Positions 12,186 to 24,238 of a stretch of DNA of 64,000 nucleotides are shown one piece after another. The notes beneath the pieces are model-generated. The model ran no database searches. It worked only from the letters and a program-made list of their open reading frames with translations, and was not told the origin of the DNA. The position numbers were made by a program, and so were the translations under genes. Numbering within the stretch: position 1 is the first letter of the stretch; each line of letters starts with the position of its first letter. Source of the DNA: Cubamyces lactineus (lineage: Eukaryota; Basidiomycota; Agaricomycetes; Polyporales; Polyporaceae); the NCBI GenBank assembly GCA_022376465.1, contig JACDTU010000006.1:1-64000 (forward strand), read 5' to 3'.

Positions 12186-12440
12186 AAGTGGCTCTTTGGT
12201 TGAGCTGGTAACGCGTCTAAGGCCTAGCGTTTGAGGTCGCCGGTTCGAATTTACCTCTGCCTACTTTTTGGGATTGCCTGATTAGGCAGGGTTAAGTTCC
12301 AAGTCCTCTGGCGCTAGCCTGTGCGCGCGCTGCATTGTCGCAATTGCGTGCGCTGTGTAGGATAACTACTCATGTGCGTGCTTTAATGTGGCGGTGCGCT
12401 GCGATAAGGCGACATGCGCGCTATAAATAATAAATGTACA
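12186..12440 (+). mobile_element. tRNA-derived SINE, copy 2 (head-to-head with copy 1)
   Basis: A-box-like TGGTTGAGCTGG (about 12197) and B-box-like GGTTCGAATTT (about 12240) lie at normal tRNA spacing. They are followed by a body homologous to copy 1 (TACTTTTTGGG, GTGCGCGCGCTGC, GTGCGCTGCGATAA) and the shared end GCGCTATAAATAATAAATG up to 12440. No acceptor stem pairs with the 3' side of the head, so it is not a working tRNA gene. Roughly 470 bp separate the two heads, and that spacer holds nothing I recognise. Confidence 0.7.
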
Positions 12441-15379
12441 CTTTGACCACCATATTGGACGAGAGACACCCGGGGGCGCCTGGGAAATTTATGTAATTTA
12501 AAAGCAGGCGGCTCAGCGCTCAACAATCCACGTTCAACATTCAACAGCCGCCGACCCAACCAGTGGAGAACACTTTGCGACAATGCCATCATGAAGCGAT
12601 CCCGCAACACCTGAAAAGTGAACACCTCGAGCTCAGCTTGCTCTGCACATGCTCTCCTCCCGCTGGATCCTCGTTTCGACGTCGTATGGTCGGCCGGTGG
12701 CCACTCACTGCGTAAAGCCCTATAATCGCCGCCTCGTGCGACCTGTGTAGACGTGGGATCGCCTGCGTAGTACTCGAGTTTCCGGTGGTCGTACACGAAT
12801 CGCGCAGCCGCTGCGACGTTTGGTCTACACAAGGGTGAGCGACGTAGTAGTTTCAAAGAATACATGCAGGATTTGATGCGTAGCACACGTCGCCCTCGCA
12901 GACTACGAGTAGTCGAGTTCGTCGATGTCCGGTGCGGCTTTTTGCCGTCACGCACACGTCACAACTTGTACGATCACACGTCGCGCGCAGCGCGCGACGC
13001 GGTCTTCTCGCCGTCTCCTGCGTTGATACCACATCAGATATGAAGTTCAAGTAGATAAATTGACCTGGGACTGCAGTCGCCTGGCCTTGTCTCTTCCTGC
13101 CACTCATCCACCTTCAAGCCCCTTTGGCTCCTCCAGTGCGCTTTTGTCCGTGAGCCCTGTGCAATCGCCTTCTCGTCGCAGACCGTACACCCATCCCATT
13201 ATGACCCCGAGACTTGCACCCGCGGTCGCAGCTGCGCCATGGATAGAAGGCACGCTATGCTATCAGTGCGTAAAACACTTTATTGCTGGCGCACGCGACC
13301 CGCGGAGACGTCAAGTAGCTCGCGTCGTCTGCAACTCTAGTGGTCGCAGGGCCCTGATTGCTCGGTGGCTACGATTTCTAGTCATCTCAAGTGTGACTGA
13401 TGTAACAGTCGCCCAGCTTCCTCGCAGGATTTTATCTTCAGCGTAAGTCGTCTTCCCCGTGGAGTACCAGTAGTATGCATCGGATGTGCGTGTGACCCAG
13501 CTCAGTGTCGTGCCCTGTGCACGACACGCGTCTTCTGACCGTATCCCGTGTCGGTCTCGCACCGGACACATAAACTCCTAGCCTGAGATACTTCCATTTT
13601 TTCAAACTTCAACCCCTCCTGTCACCGCCATCTTTGGACTTTTAGTATCAGAGGGTGCCAGGCCCCGGAGATGCTCGAGACTGTCAGGTGTGCTGACAGT
13701 CGCGCGGTGGCACTGGATTCGAGTCGGTTGCCAGTAGTCTACAATTTTCGCTAGGTACACATGTAACAGTGAAGTGATGGCAATATATAACGATTTCGAG
13801 GACTAAGAAGTCCAGGACCCCTATGCTTCAAAACCCGTGAGGTGCCGTAGAAGTGTATTGTTGGATATGCTTGATCGCGTTGATCGAGCAGCGCGGGCGT
13901 CGGCCAATCACGCACATCGATCCGTGCGCGCGACGGCTGAACTCGCAGGTCGCCCAGGGAGCGCGATCAGCAATCGCACCTCGTCGAATGCGCAGGATAT
14001 GGCTCGTCGCACCCGGGCAGTCCGACGTGGGCTGCGTGCCGCATTCTTGGGTCGTACGCGCCGGATTTTCAGCGTATCCTCCGCAGGATATGCCGTGGAT
14101 ATCCAACGTTTACACGCCGTATCCTGCGGTGCAGACTACGTGGTATTACGCAGTGACTGTACATGTGCGATGCACGTTCAAGGAACGATAGTCGGCAAAG
14201 CTATCTCGACTCCCGACCAAATCATAATCTATATGCCTACCTATCCGCTCCGACTTGGAGTCGGCCAGTATAATTTCGAAGGTGAGGTTCTGCGAAGTCC
14301 GGAGTCCGACGGCACCTTCGTGTTCAAGTACTTTGCATACTACTGGGTCCTCGGCTCACTAGCAGATGCGCGGGCTTAGATTCCCATCCCTTCTCTTTCC
14401 TCGTCGACGCCGCAAAAACTCTCATAAGTACAGGCGGCGCGCCTCACTAGGTCTTCGTTGGCCCCTTCTATACACATTCCAGAAGTGGTACGTGCAATAC
14501 CGCTGGCGAATGATACTCATGCACACAGAGCCCGGACGGACGTCGCGCGCGCAACCTCTGATATCGAAGCACCCCGATGGTATTTAGGGCTGCACTTTTA
14601 CCTGTGCGGTGACACCTGTACCCGGAGCTGAAGCTGGAGCTGGCAGACGCACGAGGCGGTACGGCTCGGCGCGATCATCAGGAACCCAACGCTTCTCAGT
14701 CCTCAGGTCGCAGTCGCGCCGCCGTATGAGTCCTGAGTCATTCTGCGCAGGACCTAGGTGGTGGCATGTGGGGTTATGTCGGTAGCGGACGCCCGAAGTG
14801 TGCGTGAGCAGCGTGTATACCTTCTGAAGGGGCCCTTCGTACATCTATGTAAGTGTCTATGTGGGATGACGAGATGACTATTTCGAAGCATTGAAGCGCC
14901 AACGAGGAGCGCGCACGAGGGGCGGCTGATTGGTATTCGCCAACCTCAATTGGCACAGTCCGGGTGGACGTTGTGGCAAATCCTGTGTTAGTATCAATGA
15001 GGTCCCATAACCAAGTCGGTGCTATCTTGCACTGCTTGTTGAGGATGTACTGGTGTGTCCAGCTTGAAGCGGGCCGTAGTTGACCAGCTACCTCCTCAAT
15101 AATAGAGTGCATATAAATGCGCAGGCAACGCGCGTCGCGCCACCTCGAAGCACCGCGAGCAGGTCAGTCCGCAAGATCTGATCGGGAAGGCAACGGCTTC
15201 TGATCCTAACACGTGCAAACAACATACTCCCGCGACCTCAGGCTCTAACATCCTGTACGTGTGACCTGCGACTGTCGCCGTTCTTTAACGATTCCCTCGA
15301 TAGAATCGCTCGGTATGGTATGACTCATTTATATGCCATGTTCTAATTTCAGGGATTCTACGCGCGTAGCGTTCCCATA
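12441..15379. other. Large gene-poor interval
   Basis: About 2.9 kb. Several open frames overlap on both strands (plus 13837-14379, minus 15112-14774, minus 12955-12383) but none matches a known family, and frames on opposite strands compete. A CT-rich stretch before ATG 13201 looks like a fungal 5' leader, but I could not build a convincing exon chain from it. The missing 5' half of DUF6534 copy D is not found here. Confidence 0.4.
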
Positions 15380-16014
15380 ACCGACTCAATCATTGAAAAC
15401 CTGTTCAATTACTCTACCTTCCAGAGTGTCTGATAAAGCACGTTGACAGGTCTACCAACTACAACGGCACCAACATAGATGTGTAGGTCGAAGTTGAACC
15501 TGACAATATCCTTTAACCTCGCAAGCGAATTTGACCTGCTCGGCTTCATTCTCGTGAGTATCTCCTCATTACCAGCGAGCTCTCACGCAAACGCGACCCT
15601 AGGCGTTGATCCTTCCTGGTAACCTGATTTATGTTGCCGTCTGCTCCGTAGCATCCAGGTGCTAGCCGCTCACGATGAGGTTGTCTCAGTGTACGCGTAC
15701 TCAGTGCTAGCTGTGTACGATCTTTGATTGCTGCTCCCACTGTGAGAGCGTTGCTCTCACCCACTGTTCCAACGCATGATTCGAGCCAAAGCTCGAACTT
15801 GGGGTGAGTGCGCTACGCCCCGGCCACACGCCGCTTGAGACGTGGAAAGGCGATGAGGCGCTGGCATCTCACAGCCGACGACGACGATGACGGATCGCTA
15901 TTTGTAAGTTCACTGTTGCGTACCAACGCAGACTCTGCCGACTTGGACTCTACGAGGGAGAATAGCACGGTCACGCGAGAGGTCGAGGACAATGGTCATT
16001 CAAATTCATCATGA
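15380..16014 (+). pseudogene. DUF6534 copy D, 3' half only, splice sites decayed
   Basis: Only the second half of the family gene is recognisable. Seen are TDSIIENLFNYST (from 15380, no AG before it), a 13-nt exon (15450-15462) followed by AACGGC instead of a GT donor, a 28-nt exon (15526-15553, EFDLLGFIL) with a good GTGAGT, a 58-nt exon (15603-15660, ALILPGNLIYVAVCSVAS) and a 25-nt exon (15690-15714, LYAYSVLAV). A Ser/Asp-rich last exon ends at 16014. These lengths equal those of exons 15-18 in copy C. Loss of at least one acceptor and one donor, and absence of the first eleven or so exons, mark it as a truncated relic. Confidence 0.75.
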
Positions 16015-16930
16015 TCGTTGTCGCCCATGTACGTATACCTTTGCGGAAGGCATCACGGCGAGGACATCGTCGCCGTATGCTGGATTGCTTGCTCAGCTAT
16101 GCAATCGAAATACCTACTGAATGCGACGTGTGAAGTGTCCAGGGCTCGAGAAGACGATTACGTATGGACCTCGATGGCGAATGAGCGGGAGGCCATGGTA
16201 TGCTCCTAATGTCTCCGTCCCAGCCACTCTGATGGCCGGTGCGTTATTCATGCCAATGACGAAGTTGTGGCAAAGGACTATGTCACGATCGCGACTCGAG
16301 AGGGGAGCGGGGTCGTGACACGGGAGAGAGTCTCGCAGAGGACAGGTTACAAGTCTGTCGATTCAACGAGAACTGGGGAAAGTACACGTCGAGACCAGGT
16401 ATATAAGCTATTCAGCAAGGTCTCAGACTAAGCATTCAAGTAGCGAAGAGAGTGTGGAACAAGCAAGGAAGAGAGAGACGAAACGAAACGAAGGGATGAG
16501 TCCAAAAGAGGAAGGAGTACGAAAAAGGAAGGAGTGGGGAGAGCCGGGAAGACCTAACCGCTACAGACTATCACGACAAAGTAGTAGCTGTCTCGCTTTC
16601 CGTCGTCTAAACCCTGACCTTTCGGAGAAGCTTATAACTGTACATGTGCATACGGAGATGCAGGCGATGCACGATGGCCTTAAGTCGGGCGTACTCCCCG
16701 ATTGCCGTGATTCACTGCAGCTTTGCGAGTCTTCGTCTATTCAACGCAGCCCGTCTAGGCTCCGACCACAGGTGAGTATGTCGTTTGATTCATCAAAAGG
16801 ACCCTTGGTGGCGCTATTTCTCTCGCTATTCGTAGCTCCTCGTACTGTATGGGAGAACTGGCATATAAAGAGTGCACTGCCCAGGGACGCATATTCTGGG
16901 ATACTACTCGGTTCTCTTTGCTTTACAGGA
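16015..16930 (+). promoter_or_regulatory. Upstream region of copy E with two TATA-like boxes
   Basis: TATATAAG at 16400-16407 and CATATAAAG at 16862-16870 both point towards the ATG at 16931. The second is about 65 bp from it and is the better candidate. No gene is recognised in the interval. Confidence 0.35.
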
Positions 16931-19078
16931 ATGACCCCGTCCCTCAACTCGACCTTCGGTGCGGCTTTTCTCGGAGTGATCGTAGGATGCATGTAAGTCT
17001 ACAACACCGCTGATTCATGAGCTCATACTCACGGTCCAGAGCTTAGAATGTACGGGGTAATCCTCTATCAGGCCTTCGTATATCACCACACGTTCCCCGC
17101 CGACTCTCCCTCCCTCAAACGTCTAGTATGCCTCTCGTGCCGTCACACGGCGGACATAAGCTCACTGATATCGTCCCTGTACGATAGGTTTTAGCTGTCC
17201 TGTACGCTCGCTCTTCACGTTGCGATGGATAATGCTCCCTACGGCTTACGTCGCACTCTTTTAGATTCGCCGAGACCGCGCATACTGTGCTCTGGGTTTT
17301 TGTGAGGTATGCGATGAATCATCGCTGTGTATACCAACGGCGTGCCGAACTCGAGGCACGCAGCTACGAGTACTTTGTCGTCAACTTCCTCGATCCCGCC
17401 AGCCTTCACGAGAACAACTGGTAGGTGCAAGACGTGCTTCCGAGCCATCGCTCAATGATAGCATCGGGGCTATACAGGTATGCCAACGTAAGTCTGCGGG
17501 CGACGCGCTGTGAGTCTGTCATTCAACATCTACTGATACTCCTGACTTTGTCGACGCCACCTAGCTCACCATACCCGTCGGAGTAAGGATCATATACTTT
17601 TGCCAGCCAGTTGAGTATAGTTGACGGTGTTCACATTCGTTGTGTCCAGCAAGTCACCGGCCTCACCCACGTAATGTAAGCGAATGAGCCTTCTATCGAC
17701 GTCACTCTCACCCATGTTCGTCTTGATCGATCACCAGCTTTTACGCACGTCAAGTGTTTCTGGGTGAGATCTAGAGTGCTGCAGGCACCGGCGAGCAGGG
17801 ATATCGTCCGTTGTATCTGAATGATGTTCCAGCTATGCCGCACCATCGTTGGGTGGTCGCTCTGGCTGTGAGTCGTTTATCCCCTCCATAACAAACAGTG
17901 CGGAACCTCACATGAGAGTGACAGAGTGCAATCATGATGGGAGCCTTTGGTGAGTCGCGATCGACGGCGCCCAACCCGGAGAACGCCTGATCACCCCCTG
18001 TCGTCCTAGCGTTCAGCATAGGTGAAGTTGATAGCCGTGTATTCTCGAAGCACGAATATAGGTACTCACGAGTTATCCGTGCAGTGGTTACGGTCAAAGG
18101 GTGAGCCCTCCACAATCCCGTCCGAGCAGGCCACACCGCTAACATGCCTGTTGCGTTCATGCAAGGAAGGTTCCACGCCAACACGCTATTAGAGCTGTCC
18201 CAGTTCAACGTTCGGAACAATTCCTCGTTGTCCTCAGTGAGTAGTGACGCTGACGCTCTTTGTACTAGTGGATCATATGCTGCGCATACGGCTTCACAGT
18301 GCTCGCCGAGCTCCTTCTCTCGTCTGCGCTCATCGTGTGGCTTCGACGCCAGAAGTCGGTATTCAAGCAGTGAGCTTCTCTCTTCACCGAGCACCTGCGC
18401 GCCACGGTGTTGATCTGCAATAACATTTCAGGACCAACTCCGCTATTAGCAGGGTAGTCACGTACACACTGAACACAGGTACCATCCAAGCCGGCCCGCT
18501 GCAAGGGGCGTAGCTGACCGTAGACACCAGGCCTAGTCAATATGTAAGCTCCGGTGTTTCGCTTCCTTGGTTCGAAGAGCGAGTGACAGCGCACTGTCGC
18601 AGAGTCGTCGGCCTACTCGTCTTCGTCTTCGTAAGCCCTCTGCTCCCTTTTCCTTAGTATTTGATGCCCCTTCGCTGACTGCCTGATGCTGTGTCATACA
18701 ACAGGCCCTAGTGTATCCACACGATCTCATCTATACCGGCTTGAGCATCGTTGGTATCAAGTGTACGTCTCAACGCACACCTCGTCATGGCGGATCCCAC
18801 CCAAGCTGACCTCTCTCTTCAGTATGCTCTATCGCTGTTCTCGCGATGTGAGGGGCATCATACCATACACACATAACGTTCCGCTGACTTGCCCTCGTCT
18901 TGCCACGATGTCTCGCAGGCTCAACTCTCGCACGGAGCTTGCAGCGCGCATGGCCCACCAGGACACAACGACCCTCAGCGCGCTGCGCTTTGGCACGATG
19001 TCGACGCGGGACTCCGCGCGTCCGAGCGACATAATAACGGGCACGATGACATCGGCCGGCTCGTTCGCTACGGCATAG
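16931..19078 (+). CDS. DUF6534 membrane protein, copy E (divergent paralogue)
   Basis: ATG 16931 opens MTPSLNSTFGAAFLGVIVG. Exon 2 (17047-17125, 79 nt), exon 3 (17188-17201, 14), exon 4 (17265-17306, 42), exon 5 (17364-17420, 57), exon 6 (17478-17487, 10) and exon 7 (17565-17582, 18) have the same lengths as in copies B and C, although the protein differs clearly (MYGVILYQAFVYHHTF). Later blocks: FYARQVFLG, TVLAELLLSSALIVWLRR, TNSAISRVVTYTLNTG, YPHDLIYTGLSIVGIK, LNSRTELAARM; stop at 19078. The exon starting at 17621 lacks a clean donor in the right phase (AGCAAGT where AGGCAAGT would fit), so one frame break is possible. Multi-pass membrane protein of unknown function. Confidence 0.8.
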
Positions 19079-19805
19079 GTGCGACGCGACGGACTTTCTT
19101 GCCACGCCAGTTGACCCCCAAGTTTGTCTTCGCACGCATGTGTAGTTCGTCTACAGAATCTCAGTGATGGCGTCAACGTGAATTGGGTCTAGCAGGAACG
19201 TACCTATTGGAGGTGGGCAGGAAGAAGGCCAGTAGTACATACACCCGGGGAGATCGGAGTCGTTAGACGGAGGGATGGGTGTCTCGGGGTGGACGTCGAG
19301 TCACCCCGGGTGCCGCAGCTCTCCTACGGTAATGTGCCAGTGTATCAAACAATGGTGGTATATACGATGTCGAGTGTCGGTATGAGGATGCCAGATATGC
19401 ACTGCGGCGAGGACATGCAGCGTGTACAGGTAGCGGAGACTCACCGATGTACCTACGGAAGGGACCCCGAGTTCCTTCAGTCGTACACATATCCGAGGTC
19501 AGGCGGGCGCAATTTCGAAGAGGGCACGTCCGAACGTGAGACGAAGAACGCGTCTACGGGCCTAGAGATAAGAACAAGATTCGATGGAAGCAGGACGGGG
19601 ACAGGTTCGGAGACTGCAGCTCCTGCAGGCGTGTGCTGCGGTAATCCTGCACGAGAACCTACAAAGACTGGGTGTCGCACCTCTCGCAGTTCTGTAGGGG
19701 CCTGCGACAGCCCCCGTTCATTCGTTCGTCCGCCCTGTCAACCATCTACTCGCTCTTCCCTTCCCCAAACACAATCTTTCCCCATACCACTTCCGAAGAG
19801 CAGCC
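19079..19805. other. Intergenic
   Basis: No recognised gene. A plus frame from 19289 is open but has no family resemblance. The last 60 bp are CT-rich, as in fungal 5' leaders, and serve the next gene. Confidence 0.4.
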
Positions 19806-20690
19806 ATGGCTACCAAGACAGCACGACCCGTGACCATGAAGAAACAGCAGCAGCCTCCTGTGGCGACGAACACGTCGAACGCGAACACTTCGATCACTTT
19901 GTCCTTGAACCTGAACTCGACCATGCTCCAGCAGTTGGGCGTCGAGCCGCCCCCGAAAGGCCCCGCATCTGCTCCCCAACAGGCCAGGCCACGCGTCCAG
20001 CCCCAGGTATGAGGCGTATGCGTTCATATCACCCCGTCACTGATCAGAGGGCGTATCGTTCCGCAGGGAAGGCCTTCTAATAACGGAGGCAACGCGACTC
20101 GCGCCCAGGGCCCGCGCGGCAACAAGGCCAATAACGGGAACGGTAATGGGAACAGTAACGGCAACGGCAACGGCAACAGCAATGGCTACGGCAACGAGCA
20201 GCGTCGACAGAACCAAGGTCAAGCGAATGGGAACGGAAATGGGAACGGGGGAGGGAGACAAGGTATGCTGCTTGGACCTACCCATGTATCACCCTACCCC
20301 GTCCAATAGATCTATGGGTACGTCACAAGGAGATGCTTACCTAGTTTTTTTACAAGGGCAAGGGCAGAGGAGGCAGAGCTCTGGCGGGGGCCCTAACGCA
20401 TCGGGCTATGTCCCGCCTACGCCATCTGTACCGCGCCAAAGGGCTGCGTACGCAGGGCAAAGCGCATCGGTGAGCAGCGCTTTTACTTCCCGTGTTGTGA
20501 CACCGCCTGTCGAGGCTACGCTTGGGGCGTATCTTGCGCGAGTGTTCGCAACGAGAGATCTGGCCATACTGATGGGTACTGTTGGAATTCGTAGCGAGCT
20601 ATGGAGAATGCGAACAACACTTCGATGGCTTTGGCAGCAGCGACGGGCCGGGAATTGGTGCATGTCCCGGGAAAGGGCAGGCGAGCGTAA
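19806..20690 (+). CDS. Low-complexity Asn/Gln/Gly-rich protein, function unknown
   Basis: Four exons (19806-20006, 20067-20262, 20357-20469, 20595-20690) joined by GT-AG introns keep one frame for about 201 residues. The first exon starts MATKTARPVTMKKQQQPP and holds a short leucine-containing segment (ITLSLNLNSTMLQQLGV) that could be a helix. The second is built of repeated N-G pairs (GNGNGNSNGNGN). The third is Q/G/P-rich and the last is small and basic (HVPGKGRRA). A CT-rich leader precedes the ATG. Such composition is typical of intrinsically disordered proteins, often RNA-associated, but no domain supports a role. The choice of the third intron is the least certain point. Confidence 0.6.
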
Positions 20691-21617
20691 ATCCCTACCT
20701 CTCTGGCTGTATATCGTAAGAATTCCCGGCGCGGAATGCACTGTATGATATGGACCTCTCGAGTGCGGTGGGTAGCTATCGCGTCATGTCCGTACACCTG
20801 TAACTATCATTCTTTCTCGTACCTATGTTCACGCACGACGTCCCCCGTGAAGCAGTTGAAGGAGCCAAAGACGCACAATGAAGCAAAGTGGCATGCGCAA
20901 AGTCGCAGAATCGAGCTACTGAGACGATCAGTCGTGATCCAGGGCGGCCAGGGGCTGATTATAGAACGTTCAGGCGACGTTGTGTCCTGCAGCGCTGAAC
21001 CAGTATAACTGTTGAAGAGGGCAAAGTGCAGCATGCAGCCTCGGATTAGACCCATTAGGTGATCTACCTGGCCAGGAAGGCGTGGATGAGGGCAGCAGAA
21101 GACATGGCAGGGTTCGGCGAGTAAGACGGTATGACAAAACAAGCGTTTTCAGGTATTCCGAGAGAAGAGCCGGGCCGAATCTAGCGAGACCAAAGACAAG
21201 CATGTATAGCAGTCCGCCCATTTCTCCTGGCTCAGCAGTACGGGATCATCGTAGGTGATAAGTAGATCGTTCAGAAGAGCAGGGAGGCATCTGCGATGGA
21301 GGAGGAAAAGATGAGAGATGGCCAGGAGCGCTCGGCACGGCTGGACGGGCGCAAGGCGCTTACCTGTAGACGCCGGATTCGGCGGGCGCTCCGGGTGCGC
21401 AGCGTTGGTTGCGGGCGCGGATGAACACAGCCCTCCTTATTCTTACCGCCACCTTCCCCTGCCAGAGCGTCGTTGGAGCTCGGGGCACAGGCGCATATAG
21501 TCACTCTTTCCCTTCCCTCCTCCTTTCTGCTTGCTTTTCTTGCTTCGCTCTATCGGCTGGCTGGTCCTCGTCACGATCTCTCATCTTGCACGACGGGCGC
21601 TGCCTCTCTACATCACC
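20691..21617. other. Intergenic, weak coding hints on the minus strand
   Basis: Minus 21221-20970 is open with hydrophobic content (LLYMLVFGLARFGPALLSE) and intron-like signals follow, but I could not link it to a family. The rest shows nothing. Confidence 0.35.
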
Positions 21618-24238
21618 ATGAAGAACAGCACGCTGTGTCCTTCCGACAATAAGCAGATCGCAGACCAGTCGGGATTCTGGAGCTCGGATGGCATTGACTG
21701 GGATGCACATCGAATAGGCTGGCTCATCGCTGGAGTCTGCGCCGTCGTCGTACGTCTCTGTAACTGAACCAGAGAAGGCAAGGAGTGTCTTACGCTGGGA
21801 GGGTGTCCTCAGACAGTCGTCCTGACAGCTATTAACGTCGGGTTCCACTGCACGTAAGTCCACCCCTCTTTGCTTCATGCAGTAGCCACAGAAGTGAACA
21901 CATTTGTAGACATTACACAAATCGTGGAGAACAACGACAAATGTGAGTGCTCGCGCGATCACGTCCGGAGATGGCGGTGTAAACTCAAACTCGCTGCAGA
22001 CTTCGAATATTGTACATGCCTGCCGTCTACGCCATCATCTCCTTTTTCTCCTATCGTTTCTTCCGAAGCTACACCTATTATGATCTCATTGAGACTGGTA
22101 CGTTCACCCTTCAACCGCAGTGCTAGTACATTCATTGACGTGTGATTCTACAGCATACGAGGTAAGCGACGGCTTCTTTAGACCGATGTGTCTCAAAGGA
22201 TGTGGCAAATATTCCACTACATGTGCTATCACACTCGCTCAGATCATGGCGCCCTACACTTGTGACTCTTTGGATGAAGTCTAAAGTGCCTTTTCTGTCC
22301 TGTGTTCTGGCTTCTACTCGCGACACTGCCCAATGGCCGCGCCACGGTCCTCTATTACTGGTAGCTTAACGGCTATGTCACTCATGCTACTGCCTGTTTG
22401 CGCTTCTTCCGCCGGAGAACCACGGGATCGCTTCCATAAGGACCGTACAAGTCGGCCAGATGTATCTGCACAGCTCGTGTCACGAACCTAGTGCATGAGC
22501 GTTATAGCTGGCAGTGGCGGCGAATTGTGGAGGGATAGTTGCGGCCTTGGCACAACTCACATGCTGCGCGGTGGACGATCCTATTTGCATTTGAGCGGAT
22601 TACCTTCCTCTGGCGGCACACAGGCATCGTGCTGCTGCTGTTATTTGCTTGCCCCGCCGATTGAATCGAGAGCTAATCATACCGCAGTCCGTCACCCTCA
22701 GTGCATTCCTGTACGTAACTCGATCACTTTACGCATACGACGCCGGCCACTGACCGATAGACCGCCACAGCCTTCTCCTTATCGAGTTTGTGGCTGCAAC
22801 CGCCAACGAACACAAAGTCGACAATGCTATGATCCGCAAGGACAAGCAAAGCCTTCCAATTCCAGTCAGTACCCGATCGGCAATGCAGCGTGCGCTATGA
22901 CTGATTATGTCTACTAGTTCTGCTGCTGGAGATACAGGCCAACGAAGGCGTACTTCATGTACGCTGTCAAGGTGTGCTCTCTGGTTCATCATTTTACCAT
23001 AAAGTGATTGCTTACACTACCGCAGTGGTCAGTGCTACAATATGTCATCATTCGTCCTTGTAAGCTATGCGCTGCGGTATACCCCGCAAGCAATCAACTA
23101 ACGCAGCTCTGTGACAGTGCTCTCCATTGCGGGTATTGTTTGCGAATACTACGGCATATTGTGCGAATCGGGGCCGTGGAGTTTCAAGACAGCCCATGCC
23201 TACATTACCGTCATTGACGGTGTCAGCATAACGTACGTATGAGGCCAAGTATTCCATTCTATGAGCTAAATCGCAGACTTGCCACACAGAATCGCCCTGT
23301 ATGGGCTTCTTATATTCTACGGCCTCACGAAAGAAGAGCTCGTAGGGCGGAAACCGCTGTGCAAGTTCTTATCGATCAAGCTCATCGTCATGTTCACATT
23401 CTACCAAGGCCTCGTCGTACGTCCATCCTGTTCTATCCCCATTTGCTTCTCGCCTGACATCCTCCTCTCGGGCAGTTTGACGCACTAGAAGGTCACGTCA
23501 TCAAGCAATCACAGTACTGGACGACGACGAACATCGCCGATGGGCTCAACGCGCTCGCGATATGTATCGAGATGGTGATCTTCTCGGCGTTCATGATATA
23601 CGCGTACTCGTGGCGCGAGTATGTCATCCCCGGCCGCCCGCGCACGAGCATCTGGCGTCCGCTATGGGACAGTATCAACTATTGTGCGTTCTATCTCCCG
23701 CATAGTCCACCTTCCCCTCTTCTCGTTCGCTCACCTACAGTTACGCATAGCGGACTTCGCGATCGAAATCGCAGGCTCGCTCAAATTCTTCATCGACTAC
23801 GCCCGCGGGAAACCCGGTACGCACGGGCCCCGCGTCCAGATCACCGACTCCCAGACGGGGAAGACGTATCCCAAGATGGACTTCGGGGAGGCCTTCGGCG
23901 TCTACCCGCGACCGTACGACCGCTCAGGGTACCCCATGTCCGCCCCGACCGGCGCAGCAACGAGCGCGCGCTCCGGTTCCGGGTCCAGCGCATCTGCGGG
24001 TGCGGGGATGAGCGCGCGGAGCGGGATGGCGGGCGTCGGTGCGGGCGGACGAGGCGATTTTGGGTCGGGGGCGCCGAGGCCGCGCGAGAGCTATGACGAG
24101 AGCGCGAGACTGGCGCCGTACTCGTATGAGGGCGGCAACGCGTCGAGTGGGCGGGTCGGCGCGATGCGGCCGAGTGGGGATAGCGGCTCGTCGGATTCGT
24201 CGCCGGGGAGGTACTATGGTGGGCCGGTCGTGCGATGA
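21618..24238 (+). CDS. OST-alpha/TMEM184 family membrane protein (DUF300; Hfl1-like)
   Basis: A dozen or so exons from ATG 21618. The N-terminus LCPSDNKQIADQSGFW leads to the first membrane helix (HRIGWLIAGVCAVVV). Diagnostic family segments follow: MPAVYAIISFFSYRFF, SYTYYDLIETAYE, RKDKQSLPIPFCCWRY, WSVLQYVIIRP, SGPWSFKTAHAYITVIDG, KFLSIKLIVMFTFYQG, and FDALEGHVIKQ near the last helices. The last exon (to 24238) encodes a long Gly/Ser/Arg-rich cytosolic tail of roughly 130 residues. One exon is only 8 nt (22154-22161). It is followed by an intron of 526 bp (22162-22687), about eight times the usual length here. In fission yeast the homologue Hfl1 is a vacuolar membrane protein that binds Atg8; animal relatives transport organic solutes. 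Either role is inference here. Confidence 0.93.

Noticed and set aside
12186..12262. tRNA gene on the plus strand
   Set aside because: A- and B-boxes are present, but no acceptor stem forms and the homologous body after the B-box recurs in a second copy; SINE is the better call.
13837..14379. Gene of 180 residues in the 12.4-15.4 kb interval
   Set aside because: Competing frames on both strands, no recognisable motif and no intron signals in the right phase.
20037..20285. Minus-strand hydrophobic ORF with VAVAVAV-type repeats
   Set aside because: It is the antisense shadow of the GN-repeat exon at 20067-20262, which has better splice and composition support.
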